A stretch of DNA of 64,000 bases from Megaustenia siamemsis (taxonomy: Eukaryota; Mollusca; Gastropoda; Stylommatophora; Ariophantidae): contig JAVIAB010000041.1 of NCBI GenBank assembly GCA_032433765.1, positions 76,932,335 through 76,996,334 of the forward strand, given 5' to 3'. This document shows positions 1-10,233 of the stretch, one piece after another. Position numbers and translations under genes: made by a program. The notes under the pieces were generated by a model. The model had not been told where the DNA came from, searched no databases, and saw only the letters and a list, made by a program, of their open reading frames with translations. Position 1 is the first letter of the stretch. Each line of letters begins with the position of its first letter.

Positions 1-10
1 TGTCAATATG
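1..10 (+). CDS. 3' end of an EGF-like exon (host gene, partial)
   Basis: The first ten bases are identical to the last ten bases of the two complete EGF-like exons downstream (ending CQY plus one base) and are followed by the same GTAAGT donor. This is therefore the 3' edge of a third EGF exon whose body lies before the window. It belongs to the same tandem duplication as the next two exons. Confidence 0.8.
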
Positions 11-989
11 GTAAGTTCCAAGAATGTGTTACCAACAAAATTGTCTCTTCCAAGTACATACATATCTCTAAGAATGTCCAATTATGTTAACTCTACATGC
101 TTACATAAAGATATGTTAGCTTTTGATTCCAGAAACAGCAATATTTGATAGAGAGAACAGAGGACCAGATACGTTTTGTTGTCAACATGTTGTTAGCGTT
201 TTCTCATTTCTGCCTGCCGTTTCATCGTTGTAATAAAGATGTCATTGTTGGCATGCTTTTAAGACATGAAAAAAAACTTTCATGAAAAGAATTTATACAA
301 TTATTTATATATCGGTAATGTATAAACCATAACCTGTAATGCTTTATTACTGATCATCAGGTCGCAAGTAGAATAGTAATGTGCAACTGCTTAGTAAATC
401 TATTCACAATTAACAAAGCTATATAGCAACTAGTCTCAAGCGTGCCTCAATCCGTGAGTCGCGCCAGGATTATTCGATAACCATTTGTCAAATAATAGTG
501 CTTGTTAGATAGGAGGAAAGGGGGGGGGGGGGGCTAGCAATGAGCGAATGAGCGATAGTTATGTAATTAAAAAACAAGGGGAAGATTAATAAAAATAATA
601 TGAGACATTGTCATCTAACATAGATCGGTTGTAAATTAAGGGAGAGATAATGTGATAATAATTTTGTTTATGTTTTGAATGTGGTCTGCACTTGAGAGAG
701 AGAGAGAGAGAGTGCCTTCTGTCCCTCTTAACTTTTCATAGTTCCCTGTAACTGTAATCCCAAGTTCCTTCGCGCATCCAATCAAATTTCGCCTCTCTAA
801 ATTTCTTTGTCTTATTTGTGCCAAAACAATACGTCACTGCCTCTTTCCCACCCGAGAACCTTCCATATCCTTCTACCTTGAACTTTCGACCTTGAACACA
901 TTCATGGACCTATTTTCTACCAACCTAATTCTCTCCACACTCCGTGAACAATTTCTCTCCTCACCCATACACACACTCTAGCCTGTATA

Positions 990-1560
990 CATGGTCCTTA
1001 TTACTCTAAGATCTTTGCTGTCTACGTTTATGCTTTCTAAAATTATGATTACTTCTTGGCGCTTTACTTTGTCAAATTCTTTGATATTAACTATGAAACA
1101 TAGGTATAGATCTGTTTTCACCCCTATGCCCTTTCTCCTAAAGATCTATTGATGTATATGGAACTCTTTGTACCTTTAGCTCCAACAAAACCACACTGTT
1201 CATCACTAATGTCTGGACTGATTTTGTTTCTCACTTTTCATATGATGAGTCTTAGCAATATCGTAGTCATGTGATTCTTTAATGTGTTTGTATATAGCTT
1301 TGAGGTATCATTTTTGTTGTTGTGTTTCACAAAATTTTTGCATCTCTGTTTTAGCCATTCTTATTTTGCTTCTCTGCATTTTATTACACTTTCTTAATCT
1401 AGTCTCTTATACTCATTATTATTATCCTTCGTTTTTCTTCTTATATCCATTAGCTGTAAATTGGCATATGTCATTCACTTCCTTCTTTAACTTTACAAGG
1501 GTTTCTAGCAATTACCTCACTTTACAAATTATTGAAAGTAAGAGCCATAATAATTAATGT
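990..1560 (-). mobile_element. LINE-B fragment (antisense) inside duplicated unit 1
   Basis: The reverse complement matches the LINE-B reverse-transcriptase region seen on the + strand near 5230-5520: the CxIDYxK-FDKVK block, the MNSVDSKDLR-like block and the upstream NKxSLEISDEQ block. It is interrupted by stops and is not coding. The same fragment recurs in unit 2, so it was present before the segmental duplication. Confidence 0.7.
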
Positions 1561-1878
1561 CTTCAGTTTCTGTGAAAAGTCCTGGTTTTTATTTACATGT
1601 TAAAATCTGTACGCCGAACCATAGGCAAACAACACTAACTTCAACTCTACAAAACAATCTTATACACTCCCATCTATAGCACACGTTCCACATGTATTCT
1701 ATTTTTTTATCGTCCATTTCTCCTTACAAGCACACACACACACACACACACACTTAAAACATACATCAGCTGCAATGACCATATGTTCATTAAAAAACAG
1801 TAACAACACTAGAAACAAATAGAAACTTAAAGTGGCAAACTTTATAAAAGCGGTGTCTATTATTATCTGTGATTTTAG

Positions 1879-2013
1879 GGTGTCAGAGCGGTTGGTTTGG
1901 CTCACAATGTCAGCTCAAGTGTCGCTGTACGAACAACAGTTGTGATTACAATGGTGACTGTATTGAACGGGCTACTTGTCAGAGAGGATGGTATGGACCA
2001 GCTTGTCAATATG
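1879..2013 (+). CDS. EGF-like exon (host gene)
   Basis: A 135-bp symmetric exon (phase 1-1) encoding one EGF-like repeat with six-plus cysteines: GCQSGWFGSQCQ..CRCTNN..C..NGDC...TCQRGWYGPACQY. It is preceded by a pyrimidine-poor but valid acceptor (TGATTTTAG) and followed by a perfect GTAAGT donor. This repeat type (GWFG..CQ, GPACQY) is typical of secreted or membrane multi-EGF proteins of molluscs. A terminal single G base joins the next exon to give Ala or Gly. The exon is intact with no stop. It is presumably extracellular; no partner can be read from sequence. Confidence 0.85.
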
Positions 2014-2703
2014 GTAAGTTCCAAGAATGTGTTACCAACAAAATTGTCTCTTCCAAGTACATACATATCTCTAAGAATGTCCAATTATGTTAACTCTACA
2101 TGCTTACATAAAGATGTGTTAGCTTTTGATGCCAGAAACAGCAATATTTGATAGAGAATCAGAGAACAAGATACGTTTTGTTGCCAACATGTTAGCGTTT
2201 TCTCATTTCTGCCTGCCGTTTCATCGTTGTAATAAAGATGTCAATGTTGGCACGCTTTTAAGACATGAAAAAAAAACTTTCATGAAAAGAATTTATACAA
2301 TTATTTATATATCGGTAATGTATAAACCATAACCTGTAATGCTGTATTACTGATCATCAGGTCGCAAGTAGTATAGTAATGTGCAACTGCTTAGTAAATC
2401 TATTCACAATTAACAAAGCTATATAGCAACTAGTCTCAAGCGTGCCTCAATCCGTGAGGCGCGCCAGGATTATTCGATAACCATTTGCCAAATAATAGTG
2501 TTTGTTAGTTCGGGGGAAAAAAGGGGGGGGGGGCTAGCAATGAGCGAATGAGCGATAGTTATGTAATTAAAAAATAAGGGGGAGATTAATAAAAATAATA
2601 TGAGACATTGTCATCTAACATAGACCGGTAGTAAATTAAGGGTGAGATAATGTGATAATAATTTTGTTTATGTTTTGAATGTAGTCTGCTCTTGAGAGAG
2701 ATT

Positions 2704-2734
<31 letters not shown>

Positions 2735-2946
2735 CCCTCTGTCCCTCTTAACTTTTCATAGTTCCCTGTAACTGTAATCCCAAGTTCCTTCGCGCATCCA
2801 ATCAAATTTCGCCTCTCTAAAATTCTTTGTCTTATTTGTGCCAAAACAATACGTCACTGCCTCTTTCCCACCCGAGAACCTTCCATATCCTTCTATCTTG
2901 AACTTTCGACCTTGAACACATTCATGGACCTATTTTCTACCAACGT

Positions 2947-3218
2947 AATTCTCTCCACACTCACTGAACAATTTCTCTCCTCACCCATACACACCCTCTA
3001 GCCTGTAGACATGGAATTCTCTCCACACTCACTGAACAATTTCTCTCCTCACCCATACACACCCTCTAGCCTGTAGACATGGAATTCTCTCCACACTCAC
3101 TGAACAATTTCTCTCCTCACCCATACACACCCTCTAGCCTGTAGACATGGAATTCTCTCCACACTCCGTGAACAATTTCTCTCCTCACCCATACACACTC
3201 TCTAGCCTGTATACATGG
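2947..3218 (+). repeat. 68-bp minisatellite, 4 copies
   Basis: The block AATTCTCTCCACACT...GTAGACATGG starts at 2947, 3015, 3083 and 3151, giving an exact 68-bp period. The equivalent place in unit 1 (around 930-985) has a single copy, so the expansion occurred in unit 2 after the segmental duplication. Confidence 0.9.
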
Positions 3219-3780
3219 TCCTTATTTCTCTAAGATCTTTGCTGTCTACGTTTATGCTTTCTAAAATTATGATTATTTCATGGTGCTTTACTTTGTCAAA
3301 TTCTTTGATATTAACTATGAAACATAGGTATAGATCTGTTTTCACCCCTATGCCTTTTCTCCTAAAGATCTAATGATGTATATGGCATTCTTTGTACCTT
3401 TAGCTCCAACAAAACCACACTGTTCATCACTAATGTCTGGACTGATTTTGTTTCTCACTTTTCATATGATGAGTCTTAGTAATATCTTAGTCATGTGATT
3501 CTTTAATGTGTTTGTATATAGCTTTGACTTTGACTCATTTTTATTGTGTTTCACAATCTTTTTGCATCTCTGTTTTAGCCATTCTTATTTTGCTTCTCTG
3601 CATTTTATTACACTTTCTTAATCTAGTCTCTTATACTCATCATTGTTATCCTTCGTTCTGCTTCTTATATCCATTAGCTGTAAATTGGCATATGTCATTC
3701 ACTTCCTTCTTTAACTTTACAAGGGTTTCTAGCAATTACCTCACTTTACAAATTATTGAAAGTAAGAGCCATAATAATTA
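3210..3780 (-). mobile_element. LINE-B fragment (antisense) inside duplicated unit 2
   Basis: This is the paralogous copy of the fragment at 990-1560, with scattered substitutions and a small indel. It is non-coding, with multiple stops. Confidence 0.7.
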
Positions 3781-4105
3781 ATGTCTTCAGTTTCTGTGAA
3801 AAGTCCTGGTTTTTATTTACATCTTAAAATCTGATACGCCGACCCATAGGCAAGCAACACTAACTTCAACTCTACAAAACAATCTTATACACTCCCATCT
3901 ATAGCACACGTTCCACATGTATTCTATTTTTTTATCGTCCATTTCTCCTTACAAGCACACACACACACACACACACACACTTAAAACATACATCAGCTGC
4001 AATGACCATATGTTCATTAAAAAATAGTAACAACACTAGAAACAAATAGAAACTTAAAGTGGCAAACTTTACAAAAGTGGTGTCTATTATTATCTGTGAT
4101 TTTAG

Positions 4106-4240
4106 CGTGTGAGGTTGGATGGTTTGGCTACGACTGTCAGTTCAAGTGTCGCTGTACGAACAACAGATGTGATGACAATGGTGACTGTATTGAAGGGGCT
4201 ACTTGTCAGAGAGGATGGTTTGGACCAGCTTGTCAATATG
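4106..4240 (+). CDS. EGF-like exon (host gene)
   Basis: A second complete 135-bp phase 1-1 EGF exon, beginning after TGATTTTAG and ending at GTAAGT. It encodes ACEVGWFGYDCQF..CRCTNNRCDDNGDC..GATCQRGWFGPACQY. It differs from the upstream exon at about a dozen residues clustered at the N-terminal side, while the flanking introns are nearly identical. The exon may therefore have diverged under selection or been converted separately (inference). Its last base G completes an Ala codon with the exon at 32132, giving CQYADLA, the junction expected for the family. Confidence 0.85.
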
Positions 4241-4455
4241 GTAAGTTCCAAGAATGTGTTACCAACAAAATTGTCTCTTCCAAGTACATACATATCTCTA
4301 AGAATGTCCAATTATTTTAACTCTACATGCTTACATAAAGATGTGTTAGCTTTTGATGCCAGAAACAGCAATATTTGATAGAGAATCAGAGAACAAGATA
4401 CGTTTTGTTGTCAACATGTTGGTAACGTTTTCTCATTTCTGCCTTCCGTTTCATC

Positions 4456-5119
4456 GTATGTCCCAAGACCGACCATGCGCTAATCTTGCGATCTGTTGTT
4501 TGGTGTGCATCGGGGATAATCTGACGACGAACTGTGTTTTGTATGTTCGGAGTTGGAGTCAAACACGATGTCCTAACATCATCAAGCGCCATACATTTAA
4601 ATACTATGACGATCATCATTTTCAGGAGGACGTGATCTTCCCAGCAATGGGGTGGATAGGCGGCAGGAACCATTGAAAGCTATGTCTGAAAAGTGTTCCT
4701 TGTAGCAGTTTCCTCATATTCCAAGTCAGGCTTGTTGCAAGAGCTACAGATTTAAGTGCTCTGTGCACATCGTGAGCTTTGTGTTTCATCCGTTTTGATC
4801 ATGTTCCGATATTCCAATTGCTTACGATGAATGCTGATATCGTATGACAGGGAACAGTAGGCCGTGTTCACTCTCTGTTCGGTTTCGCCTTATGTCTTTT
4901 GGCGTGTGCTGAGACTGCTATGATGTGGACTACAGCTACCTTTCTTTGTTTGGGAGATGAATTAGTAATTCGGATGATTCCACTTGGCACGGGCGGTTGA
5001 GCAATTATGGATTTTAATTCGTTTGCAGTGGTACCGGGGCCTACCATAACCAAATAACCAAACCAAATGTAGTCTGCACTTAATAATGCTGCTCATAGCT
5101 GAAGGATAACGTTAACACA
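4456..5119. other. Intronic stretch, nothing recognised
   Basis: Unique sequence after the break of the tandem duplication. Both strands are broken by stops, with open stretches of at most ~100 codons that resemble no family I know. A dispersed repeat is possible. No splice-bounded exon was seen. Confidence 0.4.
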
Positions 5120-5367
5120 ACAGTACATGTGACGCCTTCAGGGGCGGTAGCCCTAACAAAGGAATCTGGTGCGATGGAATGCGATGATCATAGCACAGTA
5201 AGCTTTGTGAGACACATGACTAAGTTATTATTAAGAATCATGCGAAGAGTACGAAACAAACTCAGTCTAGAAATTAGCGATGAACAGTGTGTTTTTGTTA
5301 GAGATAAAGGGACGTGCAATGGAATATACATCATTATATCTTTAGTAGAAAGAGACATAGAGGTCAA

Positions 5368-5412
<45 letters not shown>

Positions 5413-6480
5413 GTTGTATAGATTATGCCAAATCATTTGACAAAGTAAAGCATCAAGAAATAATCAAAATTTTAGAAAGCATTAATGTAGACAGCAAAGA
5501 TCTAAGAATAATAAAGAACATATACCTGCAACACACAGCGGCCATAAGAATTGGAAATCAATTGGGAATGAAAACAAAACAGGGTGTTATGCAAGGTTGT
5601 GTGTTGTCACCAGTTGTATTTAATATATAAAGTGAGATTATTATACTATCAATAAGAGGCATGCCTGGAATAACCATGGGAGGTCATTATATAAATATTC
5701 TAAGGTATGCTGATAATACAGTCTAAAACGTTAAGAGTGACAAGGAGTTACACGAAATTTTAGATATTATAGTGAAAGAAAGCAAAAATAAAGGACTCAT
5801 CAATAACAGCGAAAAGATAGAAGCAATGGTAACAACAAAGAAAACGTTATCACTGCAATGTTCAATAAAGACAAGTTGACAATGTTGAACAATATCAAAA
5901 CAGGTAAATGAATGTGAATATCTAGGAACATTGTTAACTTTAGATGGTAGATGTACAACACAGGTGAGATGCAGAAAGGCTCAGGCAAAAGAGCTTTCCA
6001 AAATATGAAGTTAATGTGCAATCAATTTTTGACAATATAAATAAGAAAAGAAGTTCTTAAATATTATGTAGAGCCAGTCGTAACATATTGATGTTAATCA
6101 TGGACAATTGGACAACATGCAAGAAAATCACCTGAGGCTGTAGAAATGTGGTTTTACAAAAGCATGTTGAGAATACCATGGACAGCTACTAAGAGTAATT
6201 AAAACTTTTTATAAAGAGGCCAAAACAAAAAGAGAGCTATTATTCAATAATAGGAAGAAATAATCATAATTTTTGGCCATGTATTGAAAAGGGAACAGCT
6301 GGAACATTGTGTGACAACAGGAAAAATAGAGGGACTAAGAGATAGAGAGAAGCAAAGAGAAAAGATTCTAAACAACTTAAAAGAATGACCTGTCAGAAGG
6401 TCAACAACAGAAATTATAGATCGAAAGTTAAGGGGAGACATGATCACCTACGCCACCAGGCACAGTACTTGAAGATGAAG
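5120..6480 (+). mobile_element. LINE-B copy, degenerate (RT to 3' end)
   Basis: A 5'-truncated non-LTR retrotransposon with recognisable RT blocks in shifting frames: IDYAKSFDKVKHQEI (motif A), QGCVLSPVVFN (motif B) and LRYADNTV (motif C, YADN instead of YADD). These are followed by a thumb/C-terminal region with CEYLGT. A (TA)n tract at about 5371-5407 interrupts the region before motif A. The 3' end is a GATCACCTACGCCACCAGGCAC-type sequence ending in a GAAGATGAAG tail. Many stops and frameshifts make it dead. It shares its ends with copies at 8120, 35480, 48590 and 51370. Confidence 0.85.
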
Positions 6481-6489
6481 TAAATATAT

Positions 6490-7170
6490 AACATAAGGAT
6501 ACAATATAGATATATAGTTGGATGTCAGCTTAAAGCTGTGATACAGACGAGACATGAGGGGGTAAACCTGATACGAGTTCAATGGATGGGCGGAGGGAGG
6601 TTACGTAAAGAGCTACATATCTAGAGGTCTAGATGAGACGTTATTAGCACCTACATTTCTTTTTATATAGAAATAGGAAAGAGCATTCATTTTTTGACTG
6701 TAGGAAAATATGAAACTATTTATAACATTGAAACCGACATTTTACTATCTTTGGCCTTTTGCTTCTCTAGGACCTCTAAAAACAAATATTTAAATAATTT
6801 CTTGTATTGCTTACTTGGCCCTTTACAGCTAATTTTATCGTAATCCTCGCTAAATTGGTACGTCTTGTCTTACTACATAATCTAACAATGGCTATTCCTT
6901 CGAATTCTAATTTGAAAATTACTGAGCGTTCACATTAACACCCTTACATCTTATACAGTCTGTCTTTGTTTGGATGGTCATCACAAACCTCGCAGAGAAA
7001 CAATTATTTATATATTATATATTAAAGTCATCTCGCAGATCTGGTTTAACAATGTCGTCTAACTTAGTTGCCATTAAAGCCAAGTTAAAATTCATCGGTA
7101 TCTATCTCGTATAAATGAAAGTAAGCCATAAATCTACAAATATTTCTTAGAACTCGAAATAAAAAATCGA
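6490..7170. other. Intronic stretch, nothing recognised
   Basis: AT-rich, no long reading frame, no clear repeat match within the window and no splice-bounded exon. Confidence 0.4.
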
Positions 7171-7177
7171 ACATACG

Positions 7178-8433
7178 ATGTTTTACGTATTGCTAGACGA
7201 AGAATCTTTGCTGTTCTCCTGGTTTATGATTTATCTGAATGACTTAACATATCCGGACAGTTTCACTGTAAAACTAAATGGTTCTGCCTCATGTAACATT
7301 GAATCAAAGTTTGTAGTTAGTTCGCACGAGATTGATGTCTTTTGCTCTGGGGATGGGCTGATCAACAGTTACGGATTGAAGGGGCGATAGTTGCAAATAT
7401 CTGCTCCATCTACCGTGGCGGGGGTCGGAATGTGGCTCTCAAACAGAACACAAACCATACAGACACATGTGGTGCTTGTTATACAGGAGACGGATGTGGA
7501 CCAGAGGCCGCAGTTAATAGCAAAACAAAGACCAATCTCTATGACAATGACTGCACGCACACACAATGGAGAAGTGGAACCAATTCTGTTTACTGGCATC
7601 TGAACTTTGTCACGCACCAGAAGACTCACACCATTCGAATCTATCATCGAGCTAGCACTATAATCCGGGTAAAGAATGCCACTCTAAAGGCTTTCTCTGA
7701 CAGTGGCGGCGTAGTGTTCTAGTATAATGACATATCATACCCAAATATTTCAGTGAATACAATTGTAGTCACCACACAAGCGACAATGGCACACATTAAG
7801 ATTGAGTTCTCATCGACCATTTCGAAGACCGACAGTGCACTGACGGTGTGTGAGGTGCAAAAATTTACAGACACCTATTGTCTGGACGGGCATTCTTGGT
7901 CGTTTTGTGCAGTGTGTAGTGGGTGTTGCAAAGGCTGCAACGTCATAATCGGTACGTGTCACGGCATCTGTTCACATGGGATGTATGGACACGACTGCTC
8001 CGGGTCTTGTCTCAGTGTCTGTCTTTTTGTGAGGAAAAATCTGGAAAATGCCTACAATGTAAACATCCTGGCTCCGCCTGTAATGACAGTTGTACCGATG
8101 GTAATTTTATCTCTCACTAAAAGGGAGCTCCCAAAAAACATCAGAAAGAAACGATTAACATTTTTCAGGCACATCATGAGAATATGAAAGTTGGAATACA
8201 TGGTTATAAATGGCGAAATAAAATGAAAGAGAGATAGCGGACAACAAAGAGATACAATACTGGACAGATGGTGTCATGGCTTGGAAAACAGTCAAAAACA
8301 GAACTGATACGATGCACTGTAGATAGAAGAGTGTGGAAGGACAATATCGCCTACGCCAACTGTCATGACACATGATGATGAAGATGATGATGGTATCTCT
8401 CACTACCTGTTGCTTTCAGAGAACAATCAGTAA
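7178..8433 (+). pseudogene. Processed pseudogene of a galactose-binding-like/EGF-like host paralogue
   Basis: A contiguous, intronless relative of the host gene. It begins with the LFSWFMIYLNDLTYPDSF block of the N-terminal galactose-binding-like domain. It continues through DVFCSGDG..SYGLKG, then after a frameshift near 7370-7390 through NICSIYRGGGRNVALKQNT into the fucolectin-like domain. That domain is cut by an in-frame TAG at 7720-7722 just before YNDISYPN. It then runs into a cysteine-rich EGF-like region (CSHGMYGHDCSGSC), a further frameshift near 8020-8035 (C-EEKSGKCLQCKHPGSACNDSCTDG) and a terminal SHYLLLSENNQ-stop. The real gene has introns at three of the positions read straight through here, all phase 1. 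Reverse-transcribed origin is therefore likely. A LINE-B copy (8120-8393) splits the last codons. Confidence 0.75.
8120..8393 (+). mobile_element. LINE-B 3' fragment with 12-bp target-site duplication
   Basis: A 5'-truncated LINE-B tail (NIRKKRLTFFRHIMR... to a GATGATGAAGATGATGATG microsatellite end). It is flanked by the direct repeat TATCTCTCACTA at 8108-8119 and 8394-8405. The same 3' region is present at 52270-52530. It landed inside the C-terminal codons of the processed pseudogene and is therefore younger than it. Confidence 0.9.
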
Positions 8434-8634
8434 ACTCTAAGACATTCAAGACTATTCCCTAGTAGTTTCTTGGCAACAGCACAGGGAACTCATGGTTACG
8501 GGTGCTGATCGGAAATGCACTTCAGCTTTGTGAAGATGTAAATAACTGTCCTAAGAAATCTTTATTGGGGAACTTAAAGATTTCTTTTCCTTAAGACTGA
8601 CAATGCTAAGGCTCAATGTGCGGTGTTCAATCTA

Positions 8635-8825
8635 AACAGAATCTTGGAGAGCGTTATTGCACTAACGGTATAGTTACATAAACAGAATCTCGGAGAGCGT
8701 TATTGCACTAACGGTATAGTTACATAAACAAAATCTCGGAGAGCGTTATTGCACTAACGGTATAGTTACATAAACAGAATCTCGGAGAGCGTTATTGCAC
8801 TAACGGTCACATAAACAGAATCTCA
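8635..8825 (+). repeat. 46-bp minisatellite, ~4 copies
   Basis: Units start with AACAGAATCTCGGAGAGCG at 8635, 8681, 8727, 8773 and 8814. The last unit lacks a few bases. The array abuts the PolB relic that follows. Confidence 0.9.
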
Positions 8826-8844
8826 AAACAGAAAGCTCAGGAAA

Positions 8845-9142
8845 GGTGTGAGCTTGAGCTTTACGACAATGGACAATGTTGAGGTGGCGAAGAAGAGAAA
8901 CGGTTTGGGACCTACCCCTACAAATCTGTTACTTCGTCGGCGCAATACTCAAAACTTAGTGTGTAGATTTTTATTTCGGTTTCTTAGACAAGTTTGTAGG
9001 TATGGCCGGTTTTCAGTTGTGCATGACAGATACTGATAGTTTATACTTGGCTTTAAGGGCACCTAAGTTAGACGAAATAGTTATACCAGATCTGCGTTGT
9101 GAGTTAAACAGATTGTATAAAGACTGGCTGTATATCATTTCT
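8845..9142 (+). pseudogene. Relic of an adintovirus/Polinton-type PolB (motif C region)
   Basis: Read in shifting frames, this ~300 bp matches the PolB at 61.6-61.9 kb block by block: ELYDN (DLYEV), VWDLPLQICYFV (VLWDLPSQIGFFV), QYSKL (QYAKL), DFYFGFLDKFV (EFYYDFLDKFV), FQLCMTDTDSLYLAL (the catalytic DTDS motif C) and LDEIV. At least two frameshifts separate the blocks. It is clearly more diverged from the 54-63 kb gene than that gene's arms are from each other. It is therefore an older or different lineage of the same kind of virus-like element. Nothing else of that element is visible next to it. Confidence 0.75.
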
Positions 9143-9215
9143 AATTTTTGATCGATATACTACTTAGTTGGACCTTACTAAACTACTGTCAAATGTCCTT
9201 TACAGAACGGTGCAT

Positions 9216-9690
9216 TCATCCTAGCCCGTCTGAAATAACCTCGATCTCTAGCTGCGCTTGAAACATGCCTTCTATTATTGTTCTTTCCATCTCGTATTGT
9301 CTTTTGACGTGGCAATAGTATTTTAGTTTCATCTGCAGAATGGTGTTTAAAAGCCAGTTCTCTTTAATGTTTATATCTTTTAGTATGCCTTCTTTGCTCT
9401 TTTTCATTATCCAAGGTATCTTAAGGATTTTTATGTTGCATTTTGTTTCGAATAAATCGATGTTTCTTCCTTGCTGTCTTCGAGATTGTTCATGATTCAC
9501 AGCCGCATGTTTCTATCGGGGCGATACATATACTGAATACATTTAATTTTAATATCATTGCTGGTATTGTACCACATGTTCTTTAAAACATTTAATATTT
9601 GTTTGTTGCTGTTGGTAATCTTTTCTATATCTTTTCTCGGGCAGTTTCCGTTGTTAGTTACAACAGATCTCAGATATACAATGTTACAAT
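9216..9690 (-). mobile_element. LINE C-terminal relic (antisense)
   Basis: The minus strand reads VVTNNGNC..DIEKITNSNKQIFNVLKNMWYNTSNDIK, then KLKYYCHVKRQYEMERTIIEGM. This is the post-RT region with the YxGHVKR..IIEG signature common to RTE-like LINEs. No catalytic motifs remain. Confidence 0.6.
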
Positions 9691-9699
9691 TAATAGTTC

Positions 9700-9915
9700 T
9701 TCAAGTTAAAATACACAGCAGCCTACTAAAAGTAATTTTGGAATGGACAATATTATGTAAAACAAGTAGAGGCAGACCAAGACTAACATGGACGAGTAAA
9801 TTTTAAAAAAATGTTCAATCCACCCCATGCCAACTTGCACTATCAATGCATGAGACAGAGGGGAATGGCGCTACTGGGTAACCTACCTTCGATGCGGATA
9901 CGGCAGACAATGAAC
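9700..9915 (+). mobile_element. LINE-1fam 3' end fragment
   Basis: Matches the last ~200 bp of the intact LINE-1fam copy (SLLKVILE..., RGRPRLTWTS, then ...GCGGA[T/G]ACGGC). It lacks the microsatellite tail and is broken by frameshifts. Confidence 0.8.
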
Positions 9916-10233
9916 CAGCTATCTATCAATACATACCAGGAATCTGATTTAAGACTTGAGAAAGACCTTGAGCCGTATGGGTAGACCATATTATAGGAGT
10001 ATGTATACTTTCTTCAGTGGTACGGGCCAACAGCTTCTAATAGAAATTAATTGACCCAACAGAACACAGGAGTGTGTTGATAATGATTTATTTAACATGA
10101 GGGTTTTATAGGAGAGAAAGACGATTGAGCATGTTACAAAATATCTCTTTAACACAGAGAGCATATCTACTTTAGGAATCGTAATAGTGACGCAATAGTT
10201 ATTGAAAATAAAAGGCAGAAGCTATTTATACTA
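9916..10233. other. Flank of mariner, nothing recognised
   Basis: About 320 bp of unique-looking sequence without a reading frame or repeat that I can identify. Confidence 0.4.

Larger units (their letters stand above)
1..4455 (+). repeat. 2.0-2.2 kb tandem segmental duplication carrying EGF exons
   Basis: The exon ends at 10, 2013 and 4240 mark units of about 2003 and 2227 bp. Intronic sequence after each donor is almost identical for the whole unit, including the same (GA)n tract near 693-712 and 2694-2730, a poly-G run, an antisense LINE-B fragment and a (CA)n tract at 1731-1752 and 3957-3980. The third copy stops matching at about 4455. The size difference is mostly explained by three extra copies of a 68-bp repeat in unit two. 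Unequal exchange between intronic repeats is the simplest origin (inference). Confidence 0.9.

Noticed and set aside
1902..2084. Antisense frames opposite the EGF exons
   Set aside because: Shadows of real exons whose splice sites and domain pattern are on the + strand.
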